A stretch of DNA of 64,000 nt from Streptomyces cucumeris (GTDB taxonomy: Bacteria > Actinomycetota > Actinomycetes > Streptomycetales > Streptomycetaceae): NCBI RefSeq assembly GCF_024295805.1, contig NZ_JANCLX010000033.1, positions 42,353 through 106,352 of the forward strand, in the 5' to 3' direction. Position numbers and translations under genes: made by a program. The notes under the pieces are model-generated. The model did not search any database and was not told the origin of the DNA. It saw only the letters and a program-made list of their open reading frames with translations. Of the stretch, positions 28,784-37,874 are shown piece after piece; within the stretch, counting starts at the first letter, position 1, and every line of letters begins with the position of its first letter.

Positions 28784-29907
28784 CCACCCAAGTGACCTCC
28801 CTGCCCGCCGCCGCGCACACCGCGGCGGCGCCCTCCGCCCTGGTCCACGACCACATCACCGACGCCACGAAGACCCCCGATCTGCTCCGGCTGACCGACA
28901 ACGTGGTCCTCGCGCGCTTCGAGACGATGAAGGTCTACGCCGCCCTCGGCGCGGTGCGCACCCTCCTGGAACGCGGCACCATCAGCCCCGGCCAGACCCT
29001 GGTGGACAGCTCCAGCGGTATCTACGCCCTGGCCCTGGCGATGGCCTGCCACCGCTATGGACTGCGCTGCCACATCGTGGCCTCCACCACCGTCGACGCC
29101 GCCATGCGCGCCCAACTGGAGATCCTGGGCGCCACCGTGGACCAGATGCCGCCCTCCCAGGACCTGCGGCTGGACCAGGAACGCCGGGTCCGCCGGGTGC
29201 GGCAGCTCATCGCCGACCAGCCCGGCACCCACTGGATGCGCCAGTACCACGACGCCGTGCACTACGCCGGCTACCGCGAGTTCGCCGATCTGGTCGACGA
29301 GGCCCTGCCCGGGGTCCCGCTCACCGTGGTCGGCGCCGTCGGCACCGGGGCCTCCACCGGTGGGCTGGTGCGCCCGCTGCGGGACCGCGGCCGGGCCGTC
29401 ACCCTGCTGGGCGTCCAGCCCTTCGGCAGCGTCACCTTCGGCAGCGAGGGGTTCCAGGACCCCGAGGCCATCATCGCCGGGATCGGCAGCTCCATCGCCT
29501 TCGACAACGTCCGCCACGAGCTCTACGACACCCTGCACTGGGTCGACTTCCGCCACGCCATGGCGGGCGCCGTCGGACTGCTGCGCGACCACGCGGTGTT
29601 CGCCGGACTGTCCACCGGCGCCGCCCACCTCGTCACCGCCTGGGAGGCCGCGCGCCACCCGGAGCGGACACACCTGGTCATCGGCGCGGACACCGGACAC
29701 CGCTACACCGAGCGGGTCTTCGCCCGCCACCACGAAGCCCCCGACCCGCGCACGCTCGCGCCCCGCCGGATCACCCGCCTCGAGGAACTCGCCATGCCCT
29801 GGTCCACGATGGACTGGGGCCGCCGGAGCCACGACGTGGCGCTCGCACCCGGGGCCGCTGCGGGCCGCCCCTCGTCCAGCACCGCCCAGGAGGACCGCAC
29901 CCCATGA
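28780..29907 (+). CDS. PLP-dependent enzyme, SbnA/cysteine-synthase-like
   Basis: A 375-residue fold-type II PLP enzyme. Lys51 in RFETMKVYAALG aligns with the Schiff-base lysine of cysteine synthases. DSSSGIYALALA near residue 73 corresponds to the substrate loop, and GTGASTGGLV near 190 to the phosphate cup. The loop reads SSGIY instead of the SGN of CysK and SbnA, so ordinary cysteine synthesis is unlikely. SbnA makes an amino-acid precursor of staphyloferrin B, a useful parallel. GTG 28780 overlaps the binding-protein stop (GTGA), and the stop overlaps the ATP-grasp start (ATGA). It probably builds the amino-acid core of the cluster product. Confidence 0.82.
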   Translation: MTTQVTSLPAAAHTAAAPSALVHDHITDATKTPDLLRLTDNVVLARFETMKVYAALGAVRTLLERGTISPGQTLVDSSSGIYALALAMACHRYGLRCHIVASTTVDAAMRAQLEILGATVDQMPPSQDLRLDQERRVRRVRQLIADQPGTHWMRQYHDAVHYAGYREFADLVDEALPGVPLTVVGAVGTGASTGGLVRPLRDRGRAVTLLGVQPFGSVTFGSEGFQDPEAIIAGIGSSIAFDNVRHELYDTLHWVDFRHAMAGAVGLLRDHAVFAGLSTGAAHLVTAWEAARHPERTHLVIGADTGHRYTERVFARHHEAPDPRTLAPRRITRLEELAMPWSTMDWGRRSHDVALAPGAAAGRPSSSTAQEDRTP

Positions 29908-31148
29908 CCATCGCCGCCCTGGAAGCCCTCACCTTCGGACTGGGACGGCTGGCCGAAGCGGCCGGCACCGCCGGACACCGGCTGTGCCTGCTCACCCGGG
30001 ACCGCGCCGCCTACCGCCATGAACTGTCCCAACTGCCGCCCGGCACACTGGACATCGTCGACGTCGACACCGGCGACGAGAAAGCCACCGCCGACGCCCT
30101 GACCGTCCTGCCCTCCCTGCACGGACTGATCAACTCCACCGACACCTGGAGTGTCATGGGCGCCGACCTCGCCGCGCGCCTCGGACTGCCCGGACCCGAC
30201 CCGGACGCGGTGCGCCTGCTGCGCGACAAACACCGCGTCCGCAACGTCCTGAACGACCACGGACTCAGCCGGGGCCGGGCCCTGGCCCTCACCCCGGAGG
30301 CCGTGGCCACCGGGGACGCGGCCGCCGACGTCCTGCGCGCGGTGGGTCTGCCCGCCGTCCTCAAGGACTCCTCCGGCACCTCCTCGCGCCATGTGTGGCT
30401 GGTCCGCGAGGAACACGAGCTCCGCGCGGCACTGGCCGAAGCCGCCCGGCAGCGGCTCACCGGACGGCTGTTCGCCGAGCCGTACCTCGCCGGTCCCGTG
30501 TACAGCGCGGAAACCCTCAGCTGGGCGGGGAGCACCCGACTGCTCGGGGTCCTCAGCCGACAGCTCTCCCCCGCGCCCGCCGTCCGGGAGGAGGCCGCCG
30601 CCTTCCCCGTCGTCCTCCCCGGACCGGACCACCACACGATCCAGGACTGGGTGGCCCGCGTCCTCAAGACGGCCGGTCACGACAGCGGCTTCGCCCATGT
30701 GGAGTTCGTCCTCACCCGCGAGGGGCCGGAACTGGTGGAGATCAACCGCCGCATCGGCGGAGCCCTCGTCGGCGAATCGCTGTGCCGCGCCCTGAACACC
30801 AATGTGTACGACGCCATGGTCGACACCGCGCTCGGCCGCCGCCCCGCACTGCTGGACACCCACGACGACGGGGGCGGCGGCCCCGCCACCGGCTTCGTCC
30901 TGCTCTACCCCGACCGCCCGGGCACCCTCACCGGCTGGACCGGTCTGGAACGGCTGGCGGACTTCCCCGGCGCCCCCGAGTGGTATCCCACCGCCACCCC
31001 CGGGAGCCGGCTGGAGCACCTGACCGACCAGCGCGGCTGCACCGGGATCGTGCTCGCCGAGGCACCGACGGCGGAACTGGCCCTGCACCGGGCGCTCAGC
31101 GCGGCGGGCAGCGTCCGTCCCGTCATCACCACCGACGGCCCGGGGTGA
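29904..31148 (+). CDS. ATP-grasp ligase
   Basis: A 414-residue ligase with an ATP-grasp core: the ATP-binding lysine near AVLKDSSGTSSRHVW (about residue 153) and the metal-binding strand ELVEINRRIGGALVGE near 276-290. The family joins carboxylates to amines through an acyl-phosphate. The N-terminal 90 residues are a short pre-ATP-grasp Rossmann-like domain; it begins directly with a helix and may lack the first strand. It overlaps both neighbours by 4 bp. It could couple the PLP-enzyme product to a second amino or carboxylic acid to make a chelator or dipeptide. Substrates unknown. Confidence 0.85.
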   Translation: MTIAALEALTFGLGRLAEAAGTAGHRLCLLTRDRAAYRHELSQLPPGTLDIVDVDTGDEKATADALTVLPSLHGLINSTDTWSVMGADLAARLGLPGPDPDAVRLLRDKHRVRNVLNDHGLSRGRALALTPEAVATGDAAADVLRAVGLPAVLKDSSGTSSRHVWLVREEHELRAALAEAARQRLTGRLFAEPYLAGPVYSAETLSWAGSTRLLGVLSRQLSPAPAVREEAAAFPVVLPGPDHHTIQDWVARVLKTAGHDSGFAHVEFVLTREGPELVEINRRIGGALVGESLCRALNTNVYDAMVDTALGRRPALLDTHDDGGGGPATGFVLLYPDRPGTLTGWTGLERLADFPGAPEWYPTATPGSRLEHLTDQRGCTGIVLAEAPTAELALHRALSAAGSVRPVITTDGPG

Positions 31149-32449
31149 GCCTGCGCACCGGGCTCGCCGGACTCACCGGCCCCCAGCGGTTCCTGCTCGC
31201 GGGCTCCTTCCTGATCCCGCTGGGCAGCTACGCCGTGCTGCCTTTCATGTCCGTCCTGCTCCATGAACGGCTGGGCATGGGGCTGGGCACCGTCGGCATC
31301 GTGCTCGCCACCGCCTCGCTGGTGCAGTTCTCCGGCGGGGTGGTGGGCGGGGCCGTCGCGGACCGCATCGGACTGCGGCACACCATGGTGCTGGCGCTGG
31401 TGATCCGTACGGCGGGGTTCGCGGCGTTCCTCCCCGGGCTGACCCACACCGCCGCGGCGGTGGCCGCGCTCTTCCTCGTCTCCTGCGGCGCTGCGCTCTA
31501 CCTCCCGGCGAACAAGGCGTATCTGGTGCACTCCGCCGACGCCTCACAGCGCCCGCTGCTGCTGTCCACCAGCGGTTCGGCACTCAACGCCGGGATCGCC
31601 CTGGGCCCCCTGGCCGCGGCCCCCTTCGTACTCGACTCCTCGGCCGGGCTCTTCGCCGCGGTGACGGCCCTGTTCGCGGCCGTCACCGCGGGCCATGCGC
31701 TGCTGCCCGCGGAATCCCCCGCGGCCGCGGCCGGCCCCCCGGCGGCGGAGCCGGGCGCCACCGCGCCGAAGACCACGGTTCCGGTGGCGCGGCGCCTGGG
31801 CGACCGGCTTCTCGGCCCCGGCGCCCTCCCCTTCGGGATCACCGTGCTGAGCCTGTACGTGTTCATGTTCTTCCAGCACTATCTGGCGCTGTACGCCGTG
31901 CCCCGCACCTCGACCGCGTACTACAGCCTGGTCCTCGCGCTCTACGCGCTGCTGCTGGTGGTCGCCCAGCCGCTGGTGTCCGACCGGGTGGCCCGGCTGC
32001 CCTACGGACATGTCCTGCGGCTGGGGTTCGCGGCGATGGCCACGGGCATGGCCGCCCTCGCCCTCGGCGGCCACCTCGCCATCCTCGTCGGATCCCTGCT
32101 CATCTGCTGCGCGGAGACCACGCTGTTCCTCAAGAACGACCTCGAGGCACTGGCCCGCTCCACCCGCTCCCCCGCCGTCGTCTTCGGACGCCAGCGGCTC
32201 GCGGCGGGCATCGGCGCCTTCCTCAGCGGCACCGCCGGAGGCGGAGGCTACGAAATGGCCGAACGATCCGGTCACACCGGCCTGTTCTGGGCCGCGGTCG
32301 CCCTCCAGTGCGTGGCCCTGCCCCCACTCCTGATCGCAACCCTGCGCCGGATGCGCTCAGCCCACTGCGCGCGGGCCGCGCGACACCCCGCGGCCACCGC
32401 CGCCACCGGGCGTACCGGAGGGAACAACTCCGCAGACACCGGCGTTTGA
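31145..32449 (+). CDS. MFS transporter, probable exporter of the cluster product
   Basis: A 434-residue, 12-helix major facilitator protein. Motif A appears as GGAVADRIGLRHTM near residue 68, and the middle loop is Ala/Pro-rich (about 190-215). The C-terminus is a basic tail. GTG 31145 overlaps the ATP-grasp stop (GTGA), so it belongs to the biosynthetic operon. Location next to biosynthesis genes and a matching chelate importer supports export of the product. Direction of transport is inferred. Confidence 0.85.
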   Translation: MSLRTGLAGLTGPQRFLLAGSFLIPLGSYAVLPFMSVLLHERLGMGLGTVGIVLATASLVQFSGGVVGGAVADRIGLRHTMVLALVIRTAGFAAFLPGLTHTAAAVAALFLVSCGAALYLPANKAYLVHSADASQRPLLLSTSGSALNAGIALGPLAAAPFVLDSSAGLFAAVTALFAAVTAGHALLPAESPAAAAGPPAAEPGATAPKTTVPVARRLGDRLLGPGALPFGITVLSLYVFMFFQHYLALYAVPRTSTAYYSLVLALYALLLVVAQPLVSDRVARLPYGHVLRLGFAAMATGMAALALGGHLAILVGSLLICCAETTLFLKNDLEALARSTRSPAVVFGRQRLAAGIGAFLSGTAGGGGYEMAERSGHTGLFWAAVALQCVALPPLLIATLRRMRSAHCARAARHPAATAATGRTGGNNSADTGV

Positions 32450-32467
32450 CCGCGTGAGGAGGCGAGG

Positions 32468-32656
32468 ATGAGCCACGCGGAGAAGGACCAGAAGGAGACC
32501 CGGGACCCCGCCGAGGAGCGGCGGCATACGCGCTTCGGGGCGCTGCCGGAGCGGGTGCGGCCCGAGGAGATGGTGGAGGAGCGCCCGGCCATCGCCCAGG
32601 ACCCGGCGAGGAACGCGTACAACGACGAGGAGTGGATGGTCCGCTACGGGCTGTAG
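32468..32656 (+). CDS. Small charged hypothetical protein
   Basis: A 62-residue protein, rich in Glu/Arg and ending in NAYNDEEWMVRYGL. It starts at ATG 32468 after a strong GAGGAGGCGAGG site, 18 bp after the MFS stop, so it is likely the last gene of the operon. There are no membrane segments or cysteines. The acidic/basic first half looks disordered. I do not recognise the family. Its stop abuts the stop of the convergent hydrolase with no gap. Confidence 0.65.
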   Translation: MSHAEKDQKETRDPAEERRHTRFGALPERVRPEEMVEERPAIAQDPARNAYNDEEWMVRYGL

Positions 32657-33553
32657 TCACGATCGCGGTCGGCGGGCCAGCAGCTCCCTGAGAGCCGCGG
32701 TGACATCGGCGGGTGTCTCCTCGGCCATGAAGTGACCGCCGGTGACGGTGGTGTGGCGCAGATCGGGCGCCCAGGCCCGCCACCGGGCCGCGGCGTCGAA
32801 GCCGAGGGCGGCACCCCAGTCCTGCTGGAGTACGGTCACCGGCATCCGCAGCCGGTGACCCGCCTGCCGGTCGGCCTCGTCGTGGTCGACGTCGATGCCC
32901 GCGGAGGCCCGGTAGTCGGCGACGATCGAGGGCACGGCCGCACGGGACGCGTCCAGGTAGGCGGCGCGCACCTGGGCGGGAACCGCCCGCGGGTCGCGGG
33001 CCCAGACATCGAGGAAGTGGCCGAAGAAGGCGTCCGGGCAGGCGCCGATCATCCGCTCCGGCAGCCCCGGCGGCTGGGCCATCAGATACAGATGGAAACC
33101 GACGGCGGCGGCGGTCCCGCCCATCACCTCCCACATGTCCACCGTCGGCAGCACATCGAGGCAGGCGAGATGGCTGACGGCCGCCGGGTGGTCCAGACCG
33201 GCGCGGAAGGCCACCAGCGCCCCGCGGTCGTGTCCGGCCAGGGCGAAGCGCTCATGCCCCAGGGCGCGCGCCAACCGGACGATGTCGGCGGCCATGGTCC
33301 GCTTGGCGTAGACATCCGCACCGGTGGCCTCCGGCTTATCGCTGTCACCGTAACCCCGCAGGTCAGGACAGATGACCGTATGGTCGGCCACCAGGTCGGC
33401 CGCGATATGGCGCCACATCAGATGGGTCTGGGGGAAGCCGTGCAGCAGCACGATCGCGGGGCCTGAGCCCGCGACGGCCACGTTCAGGGACACGCCGTCG
33501 GCGACGGGAACACGCCGGTACGCGAAACCGGCGAGGGCGGTGGCGGAGGTCAT
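32657..33553 (-). CDS. Alpha/beta hydrolase, haloacetate-dehalogenase/epoxide-hydrolase-like
   Basis: A 298-residue hydrolase. The oxyanion motif LLHGFPQTHLMW, an aspartate nucleophile in AGHDRGALVAF and a final TGGHFMAEE histidine place it with haloacetate dehalogenases and epoxide hydrolases. In fluoroacetate dehalogenase the motif continues DRGARTGHR and the halide site uses His-Trp; here these are DRGALVAFR and FHL, so the halide site is altered and dehalogenation is doubtful. Start ATG 33553 matches family length; an in-frame TTG/GTG start at 33619 would add 22 residues. It is divergent from the AfsR-like regulator across 154 bp. Confidence 0.8.
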   Translation of the reverse strand: MTSATALAGFAYRRVPVADGVSLNVAVAGSGPAIVLLHGFPQTHLMWRHIAADLVADHTVICPDLRGYGDSDKPEATGADVYAKRTMAADIVRLARALGHERFALAGHDRGALVAFRAGLDHPAAVSHLACLDVLPTVDMWEVMGGTAAAVGFHLYLMAQPPGLPERMIGACPDAFFGHFLDVWARDPRAVPAQVRAAYLDASRAAVPSIVADYRASAGIDVDHDEADRQAGHRLRMPVTVLQQDWGAALGFDAAARWRAWAPDLRHTTVTGGHFMAEETPADVTAALRELLARRPRS

Positions 33554-33707
33554 GGCGGCGTTCTCGCTTTCCGGTAGCTGATCGGGAGCCCTGTAAGCCT
33601 CCCGGGCCCGGATGAGCACGCGATGAGCACGCTAGCGTGGACACGGCCGCGGAGACCCGGAGTGTCCCCGGGGGGGGTGGCGGGGCACGAAGAAGGAGGT
33701 GGCCGGG

Positions 33708-35696
33708 GTGCGGGTCGTCTTCGGGGTGCTCGGACCGGTGACGGCGTGGGACGCCGCCGGACACCCCATCGCCCTCAAAGGGCCGCGGCACCGCGCCGTC
33801 CTGGCCCGGCTGATCGTGGCCCGCGGACGCGTCGTACCGGTGGGCCGCCTGGTGGACGATCTGTGGCCGGACCCTCCCGCGGGCGCCGTGAGCGCGGTAC
33901 GCACCTTCGTGGCCGCGCTGCGCCGTGCGCTGGAGCCCCGGCGCACGCCCCGCACCCCCGCCCGGCTGCTGGTGACCGAGGGCCCGGGGTACGCGCTGCG
34001 CGCCGGGCGCGACACGGTGGACGCCTGGTGCTTCGAGGAGGAGCTGACCACCGCCGCGGCCCTTCCGCCCGGGGACGCGCTCGCACGGCTGGAATCGGGG
34101 CTGGGGCGATGGCGCGGGCCCGCGTACGCGGAGTTCGCCGACGAGCCCTGGGCCCGCGCCGAACGCTCACGGCTGACGGGCCTGCGGCTGCACGCCGTCG
34201 AGCGCCGCGCCGAGGCCCGGCTGGCCCTGGGCCGCGCCGGTGAGGTGGTGCCTGACCTGGAGGCACACACCGGGGAGCACCCGTGGCGCGAGGACGCCTG
34301 GCGGCTGCTGGCCCTCGCGCTGTACCGCACCGGTCGGCAGGGCGACGCGCTGGCGGTGCTGCGGCGGGCGCGGGCCCTGCTGGTCGAGCAGTTGGGGGTG
34401 GATCCCGGGCCGGGGCTGCGCCGGCTGGAGCGGGACATCCTCGACCAGGCGGACCACCTCGAGACCGCGGCCCGGCCCGACGCCGGCCCGGCGGACGCGG
34501 CCGAGCGGGTGTGGGCCCGGACCACCGCGGCGTACGACCGCACCGTGGCCTCCGGCGCACGGAACCGGCTGGAGTCGACGGCCGGCCTGCTGCGCCAGCT
34601 CGCGGTGTCCGGCGGCGGCGGTCTCGAGGCCGCCCGTGAACACCGGGTGGCGGCCGTCGCTGCGGCCGAGGAACTGGGCGACCCGGAGCTGACCGCCCGG
34701 GTGATCGGCGCCTATGACGTCCCGGCGATCTGGACACGCTCGGACGATCCGCACCAGGCGGCCCGGGTGGTCGCGGCGGCCGAGCGCACCCTGGCGGCCC
34801 TGCCGCCCGGCGGACCTCCGTCCGCACGCGCCCGGTTGCTGGCCACCATCGCCATGGAGTCACGGGGCACCCGCTCGGCACGCGGCCGCCAGGCCGCCGG
34901 ACAGGCCGAGCGGATCGCCCGCGACCTGGACGACCCCACCTTGCTGGCGTTCGCCCTCAACGGCACCTTCCTGCAGAGCTGTTACCACGCCGGGCTGGCG
35001 CCCCGTCGGGACGGGATCGGCGCCGAGCTGATCACCCTGTCCACCCGCCACGGTCTGACCACCTTCGAGGTGCTGGGCCACCTCATCCGCCTCCAGGCCC
35101 GCTGCGCACACGCCGACTTCCCCGGGGCCGACGGCCACGCGGCCGCCGCGGACCGGCTGGCGGCACGCCATGAGCTGCCGCTGGTGGGCGTGTTCACCCA
35201 GTGGTACCGGGCGCTGCGGCTCGCCGCCACCGGCGGCGGCCCGGGCACCGCACAGGAGTCGGCCTACCGGGCCGCCGCCGCGCGTCTGGACGGTGCGGGG
35301 ATGCCCGGTGTGGAGCGCGGTCTGCTGCCGCTCGCGCTGCTGTCCGTAGCGCTGCGCCACGGCTCTCCCGCCCCGGTCGGCGAACACACCGACTGGGGAC
35401 CCTACGCGCCCTGGACCCGCCCGCTGGTGCTGCTGGCCCGGGACCGCCGCGACGAGGCGGCGGCCGCGCTGCGCGACGCCCCCGACCCACCGGGCGATCT
35501 GCTGTCCGAGGCACTGTGGTGCCTGCTCGCCCGGGCGGCCGTGGACCTGGACGACCGGGAGACGATGGAGCGGGCACACCATGAACTTGCCCCGGCAGCC
35601 GAGGAGTTGGCCGGTGCGGGCAGCGGGCTGCTGACCCTGGGCCCGGTCTCCGGACATCTGGACACCCTCACCACGGCCCTGCGCCGCCCGCGGTGA
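33708..35696 (+). CDS. AfsR/SARP-like regulator lacking the NB-ARC domain
   Basis: A 662-residue regulator. Residues 1-95 form an OmpR-type winged helix (FGVLGPVTAW, LWPDPPAGAVSAVRTFVAALRR), and 95-245 a bacterial transcriptional activation domain (BTAD). The remainder (about 260-660) is helical and repeat-like but shows no P-loop, unlike full AfsR. Start GTG 33708 is 8 bases after AAGGAGG; an earlier GTG at 33699 overlaps that site. It might control the divergent hydrolase or the nearby clusters. Targets are unknown. Confidence 0.85.
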   Translation: MRVVFGVLGPVTAWDAAGHPIALKGPRHRAVLARLIVARGRVVPVGRLVDDLWPDPPAGAVSAVRTFVAALRRALEPRRTPRTPARLLVTEGPGYALRAGRDTVDAWCFEEELTTAAALPPGDALARLESGLGRWRGPAYAEFADEPWARAERSRLTGLRLHAVERRAEARLALGRAGEVVPDLEAHTGEHPWREDAWRLLALALYRTGRQGDALAVLRRARALLVEQLGVDPGPGLRRLERDILDQADHLETAARPDAGPADAAERVWARTTAAYDRTVASGARNRLESTAGLLRQLAVSGGGGLEAAREHRVAAVAAAEELGDPELTARVIGAYDVPAIWTRSDDPHQAARVVAAAERTLAALPPGGPPSARARLLATIAMESRGTRSARGRQAAGQAERIARDLDDPTLLAFALNGTFLQSCYHAGLAPRRDGIGAELITLSTRHGLTTFEVLGHLIRLQARCAHADFPGADGHAAAADRLAARHELPLVGVFTQWYRALRLAATGGGPGTAQESAYRAAAARLDGAGMPGVERGLLPLALLSVALRHGSPAPVGEHTDWGPYAPWTRPLVLLARDRRDEAAAALRDAPDPPGDLLSEALWCLLARAAVDLDDRETMERAHHELAPAAEELAGAGSGLLTLGPVSGHLDTLTTALRRPR

Positions 35697-35703
35697 AGCG
35701 GGG

Positions 35704-36462
35704 TCATCGCCGGACGACCAGCAGGTCCACCTCGTAGGACTCCTCCACCTCCCCGTCCGGGAAGACATCGCGCAGGTGGGTGCGCTCCTCGGCGAGGAAC
35801 GCCCGGGTGCCGGGCTCGCCGAGCACGAGGAACGCCGAGTGGCTGCTGATGTTGGACAGATGCAGATCGAGCGAGACGGTACGGCTCCAGCGCACCTGCC
35901 GCCGCGTCAGACGCAGCCCTTCGAGCCCCGCCAGCCGGGCGGCCCCACGGTCGTCGGTGCGCGTCGTCGGGGGCGGTGTCACTCCGCAGTGGTGGGCGAT
36001 GCGTTCGCTCTGCGCGGAGATCCACGGCACATCGGTCGCGGCAATGTTCCACCACAGCGCGAGGGCGCCACCGTGCCGCAGCACGCGCAGCGCCTCGGGC
36101 ACCGACCGGGCGGTGTCGGTCCAGTGCCAGGCCTGCGCATAGGTGATCAGGTCGACGGAGGCGGTGGCGAGGGGCAGCGCGTCGCCGTCGCCCCGGACGA
36201 TCGGCACCCCGGGAAGGGCGGTGCGGAACTGGGCCGCCATCCCGTCGCCGGGTTCGACGGCGACCACCTCGGCGCCGCGCTCGCGCAGCAGTGCGGTGGC
36301 GATCCCGGTACCCGCTCCGACATCGGCGACCCGGGCGCCCGCGAGGGAACGCCCCATCAGTTCCTCCACGGTGTCGAAGAGGGCGGGCGGATAGGAGGGC
36401 CGGCTCGCCGCGTACTGGGCGGCGGCCCGGTTGAACGAATGCGCGCGCGTGGTCGTGGTCAT
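35704..36462 (-). CDS. Class I SAM-dependent methyltransferase
   Basis: A 252-residue methyltransferase of the UbiE-like type. VADVGAGTGIATALL near residue 43 is motif I, VVAVEPGDGM near 65 the acidic loop, and LITYAQAWHWTD near 107 a common signature of small-molecule methyltransferases. Its ATG 36462 overlaps the stop of the decayed AAC(3) frame (ATGA), so the two were once an operon. It converges with the AfsR-like gene, 7 bp apart. Substrate unknown. Confidence 0.83.
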   Translation of the reverse strand: MTTTTRAHSFNRAAAQYAASRPSYPPALFDTVEELMGRSLAGARVADVGAGTGIATALLRERGAEVVAVEPGDGMAAQFRTALPGVPIVRGDGDALPLATASVDLITYAQAWHWTDTARSVPEALRVLRHGGALALWWNIAATDVPWISAQSERIAHHCGVTPPPTTRTDDRGAARLAGLEGLRLTRRQVRWSRTVSLDLHLSNISSHSAFLVLGEPGTRAFLAEERTHLRDVFPDGEVEESYEVDLLVVRR

Positions 36463-37120
36463 CTCCCCATCCTCACCCCTCGACCGCCCGCGCGGGGATG
36501 GCGAACCGCCGTGTTCTCCGGCGGGGTTGACGGCCCGGACCCACCCCTGGGCAGGTGTGCGGCCAGCCAGCCTCCGGCATAGCCGACGGCGTCGGCCAGG
36601 GCGAACAGCCGTACGTCGGCCCCGCCCACCCGGCCGCGCACCACCGGGCGTTCCGTCTCGGAAGGCCGCGCCCAGTTCGGCGAAGCGCTCTTCGCTGATG
36701 GAGGTGTCCCGGACGGTGTGCCAGCGGCGTCCGTCCGGGGTCATGACGGCGAAGGAGACATCGACCCGTGGGGCCGGAATCCGGTATTCGGCGAGCTGGA
36801 AGGCGGTGCAGGAGTCGAAGCCCGCCCCCAGCAGCAGGATCCGCGCCCCCGCCTCCTCCAGCCGGGCGAGCGGGCTGCGTTCGCCGAGCCGGCAGTCCGG
36901 GGCATGGCCGTCCACGATCGCGAAGGCCCCGGCCCCGATGGCCGCGAAGGAGGTCTGCGGATGGGCGCTGCGCAATGCGCCGGGCCAGGTGCGGACGGTC
37001 TCGGGGATCCGGCCGCCGATGTGCGTCGGCACCACCAGCGTTCCGCCCGGACCCAGGACATCGAGCAACGCCTGGACCCGTGACCGCGCCGCCGCAGACC
37101 CAGCCGAGCGCGCTCAGGGG
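36459..37120 (-). pseudogene. Decayed aminoglycoside 3-N-acetyltransferase, AAC(3) family
   Basis: Reading the minus strand gives AAC(3) family sequence in three frames. SALGWVCGGA (near 37115-37085) is followed, after a frame change, by VQALLDVLGPGGTLVVPTH. Then IPETVRTWPGALRSAHPQTSF continues through GERSPLARLEEAGARILLLG to SEERFAELGAAF. A second frame change near 36650-36665 leads to VVRGRVGGADVRLFALADAV and the stop at 36459. The N-terminal third is missing, and about 35 residues between PTH and IPETVR are absent. Several independent lesions argue for true decay rather than sequencing error. Resistance function is almost certainly lost. Confidence 0.8.
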
Positions 37121-37234
37121 GATTCTGCGGCGCCCCCGGCGGTGGGAACCACCGGTTTTCGCGTACCCGCGGCGGCGCCCCGGACCGGGCCGCTCGTCAG
37201 CCCATCACCCATGACAAGTTCACTAAGTCCGCCC

Positions 37235-37390
37235 TTGTTATAGAAAGGCAAAAAATGTCCGTATTGTGTAACACGCGGTGTTTCATGGCGTCTCCCCAGC
37301 AAGCGGCGCGGCACAGTGATCTCCCCGGCCACCGCCGGGACCCGATCAACGGGACGGCCCACCGCCGTCCCCGCACACCAAGGGGTCACC
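37235..37390 (+). promoter_or_regulatory. Low-GC promoter region of the lamin-tail protein
   Basis: The 37200-37300 stretch is strikingly AT-rich for this genome. TTGTTA (37235-37240) could serve as a -35, with an imperfect -10 near 37260-37265. AACAC-GCG-GTGTT (37270-37282) is an inverted repeat that may bind a regulator. No gene was seen in the 270 bp. Confidence 0.35.
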
Positions 37391-37855
37391 ATGACTCGAC
37401 TCGCCCGCCTTGCCGCCGGCAGCCTCGCCGCCACCGCACTGCTCGGCGCCGCCGCCCTTCCGGCCGGCGCCCACCCCACCACGCACCACGCACGCGTGAC
37501 CATCGGGGAGGTCCAGTACAACAGCCCGGGCAGCGACGACTACTCGCGCCGGAGCCTCCGCGCGGAGTGGGTCACCATCACCAACAACAGCCGGCAGCGC
37601 GTCGACCTCACCGACTGGACCCTGTCCGACACCGCCCGCCACGTCTACCGCTTCGAGGACCTGACCCTGCGCGGCTACGAGTCGGTGCGGGTCCGGACCG
37701 GTTCCGGCACCGACACCCGGCGCGACGTCTACCAGGACTCCCGCACCTACATCTGGAACAACGACGGGGACACCGCGATCCTCCGCAACGACCGCGGCCG
37801 CGTCGTGGACGCCAAGTCCTGGGGACGCCAGAGCCACTGGCACGACCACCGCTGA
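37391..37855 (+). CDS. Secreted lamin-tail-domain protein
   Basis: A 154-residue protein with a Sec signal peptide (about 1-27, ending LPAGAHA-like at PAGAHP). The mature part is a lamin-tail domain: VTIGEVQYNSPG, then EWVTITNNSRQRVDLTDWTL, and a closing WNNDGDTAILRNDRGRVVD. Such domains occur alone or on secreted nucleases and phosphatases and are thought to bind surfaces or nucleic acid. ATG 37391 follows a weak AGGGGT site. It converges with the 37952-38401 gene across a strong terminator. Function otherwise unknown. Confidence 0.82.
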   Translation: MTRLARLAAGSLAATALLGAAALPAGAHPTTHHARVTIGEVQYNSPGSDDYSRRSLRAEWVTITNNSRQRVDLTDWTLSDTARHVYRFEDLTLRGYESVRVRTGSGTDTRRDVYQDSRTYIWNNDGDTAILRNDRGRVVDAKSWGRQSHWHDHR

Positions 37856-37874
37856 GCCCGACCGGACCACCACC

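Noticed and set aside
32657..33553. Fluoroacetate dehalogenase
   Set aside because: The nucleophile region is similar, but the second substrate arginine and the His-Trp halide site are not conserved.
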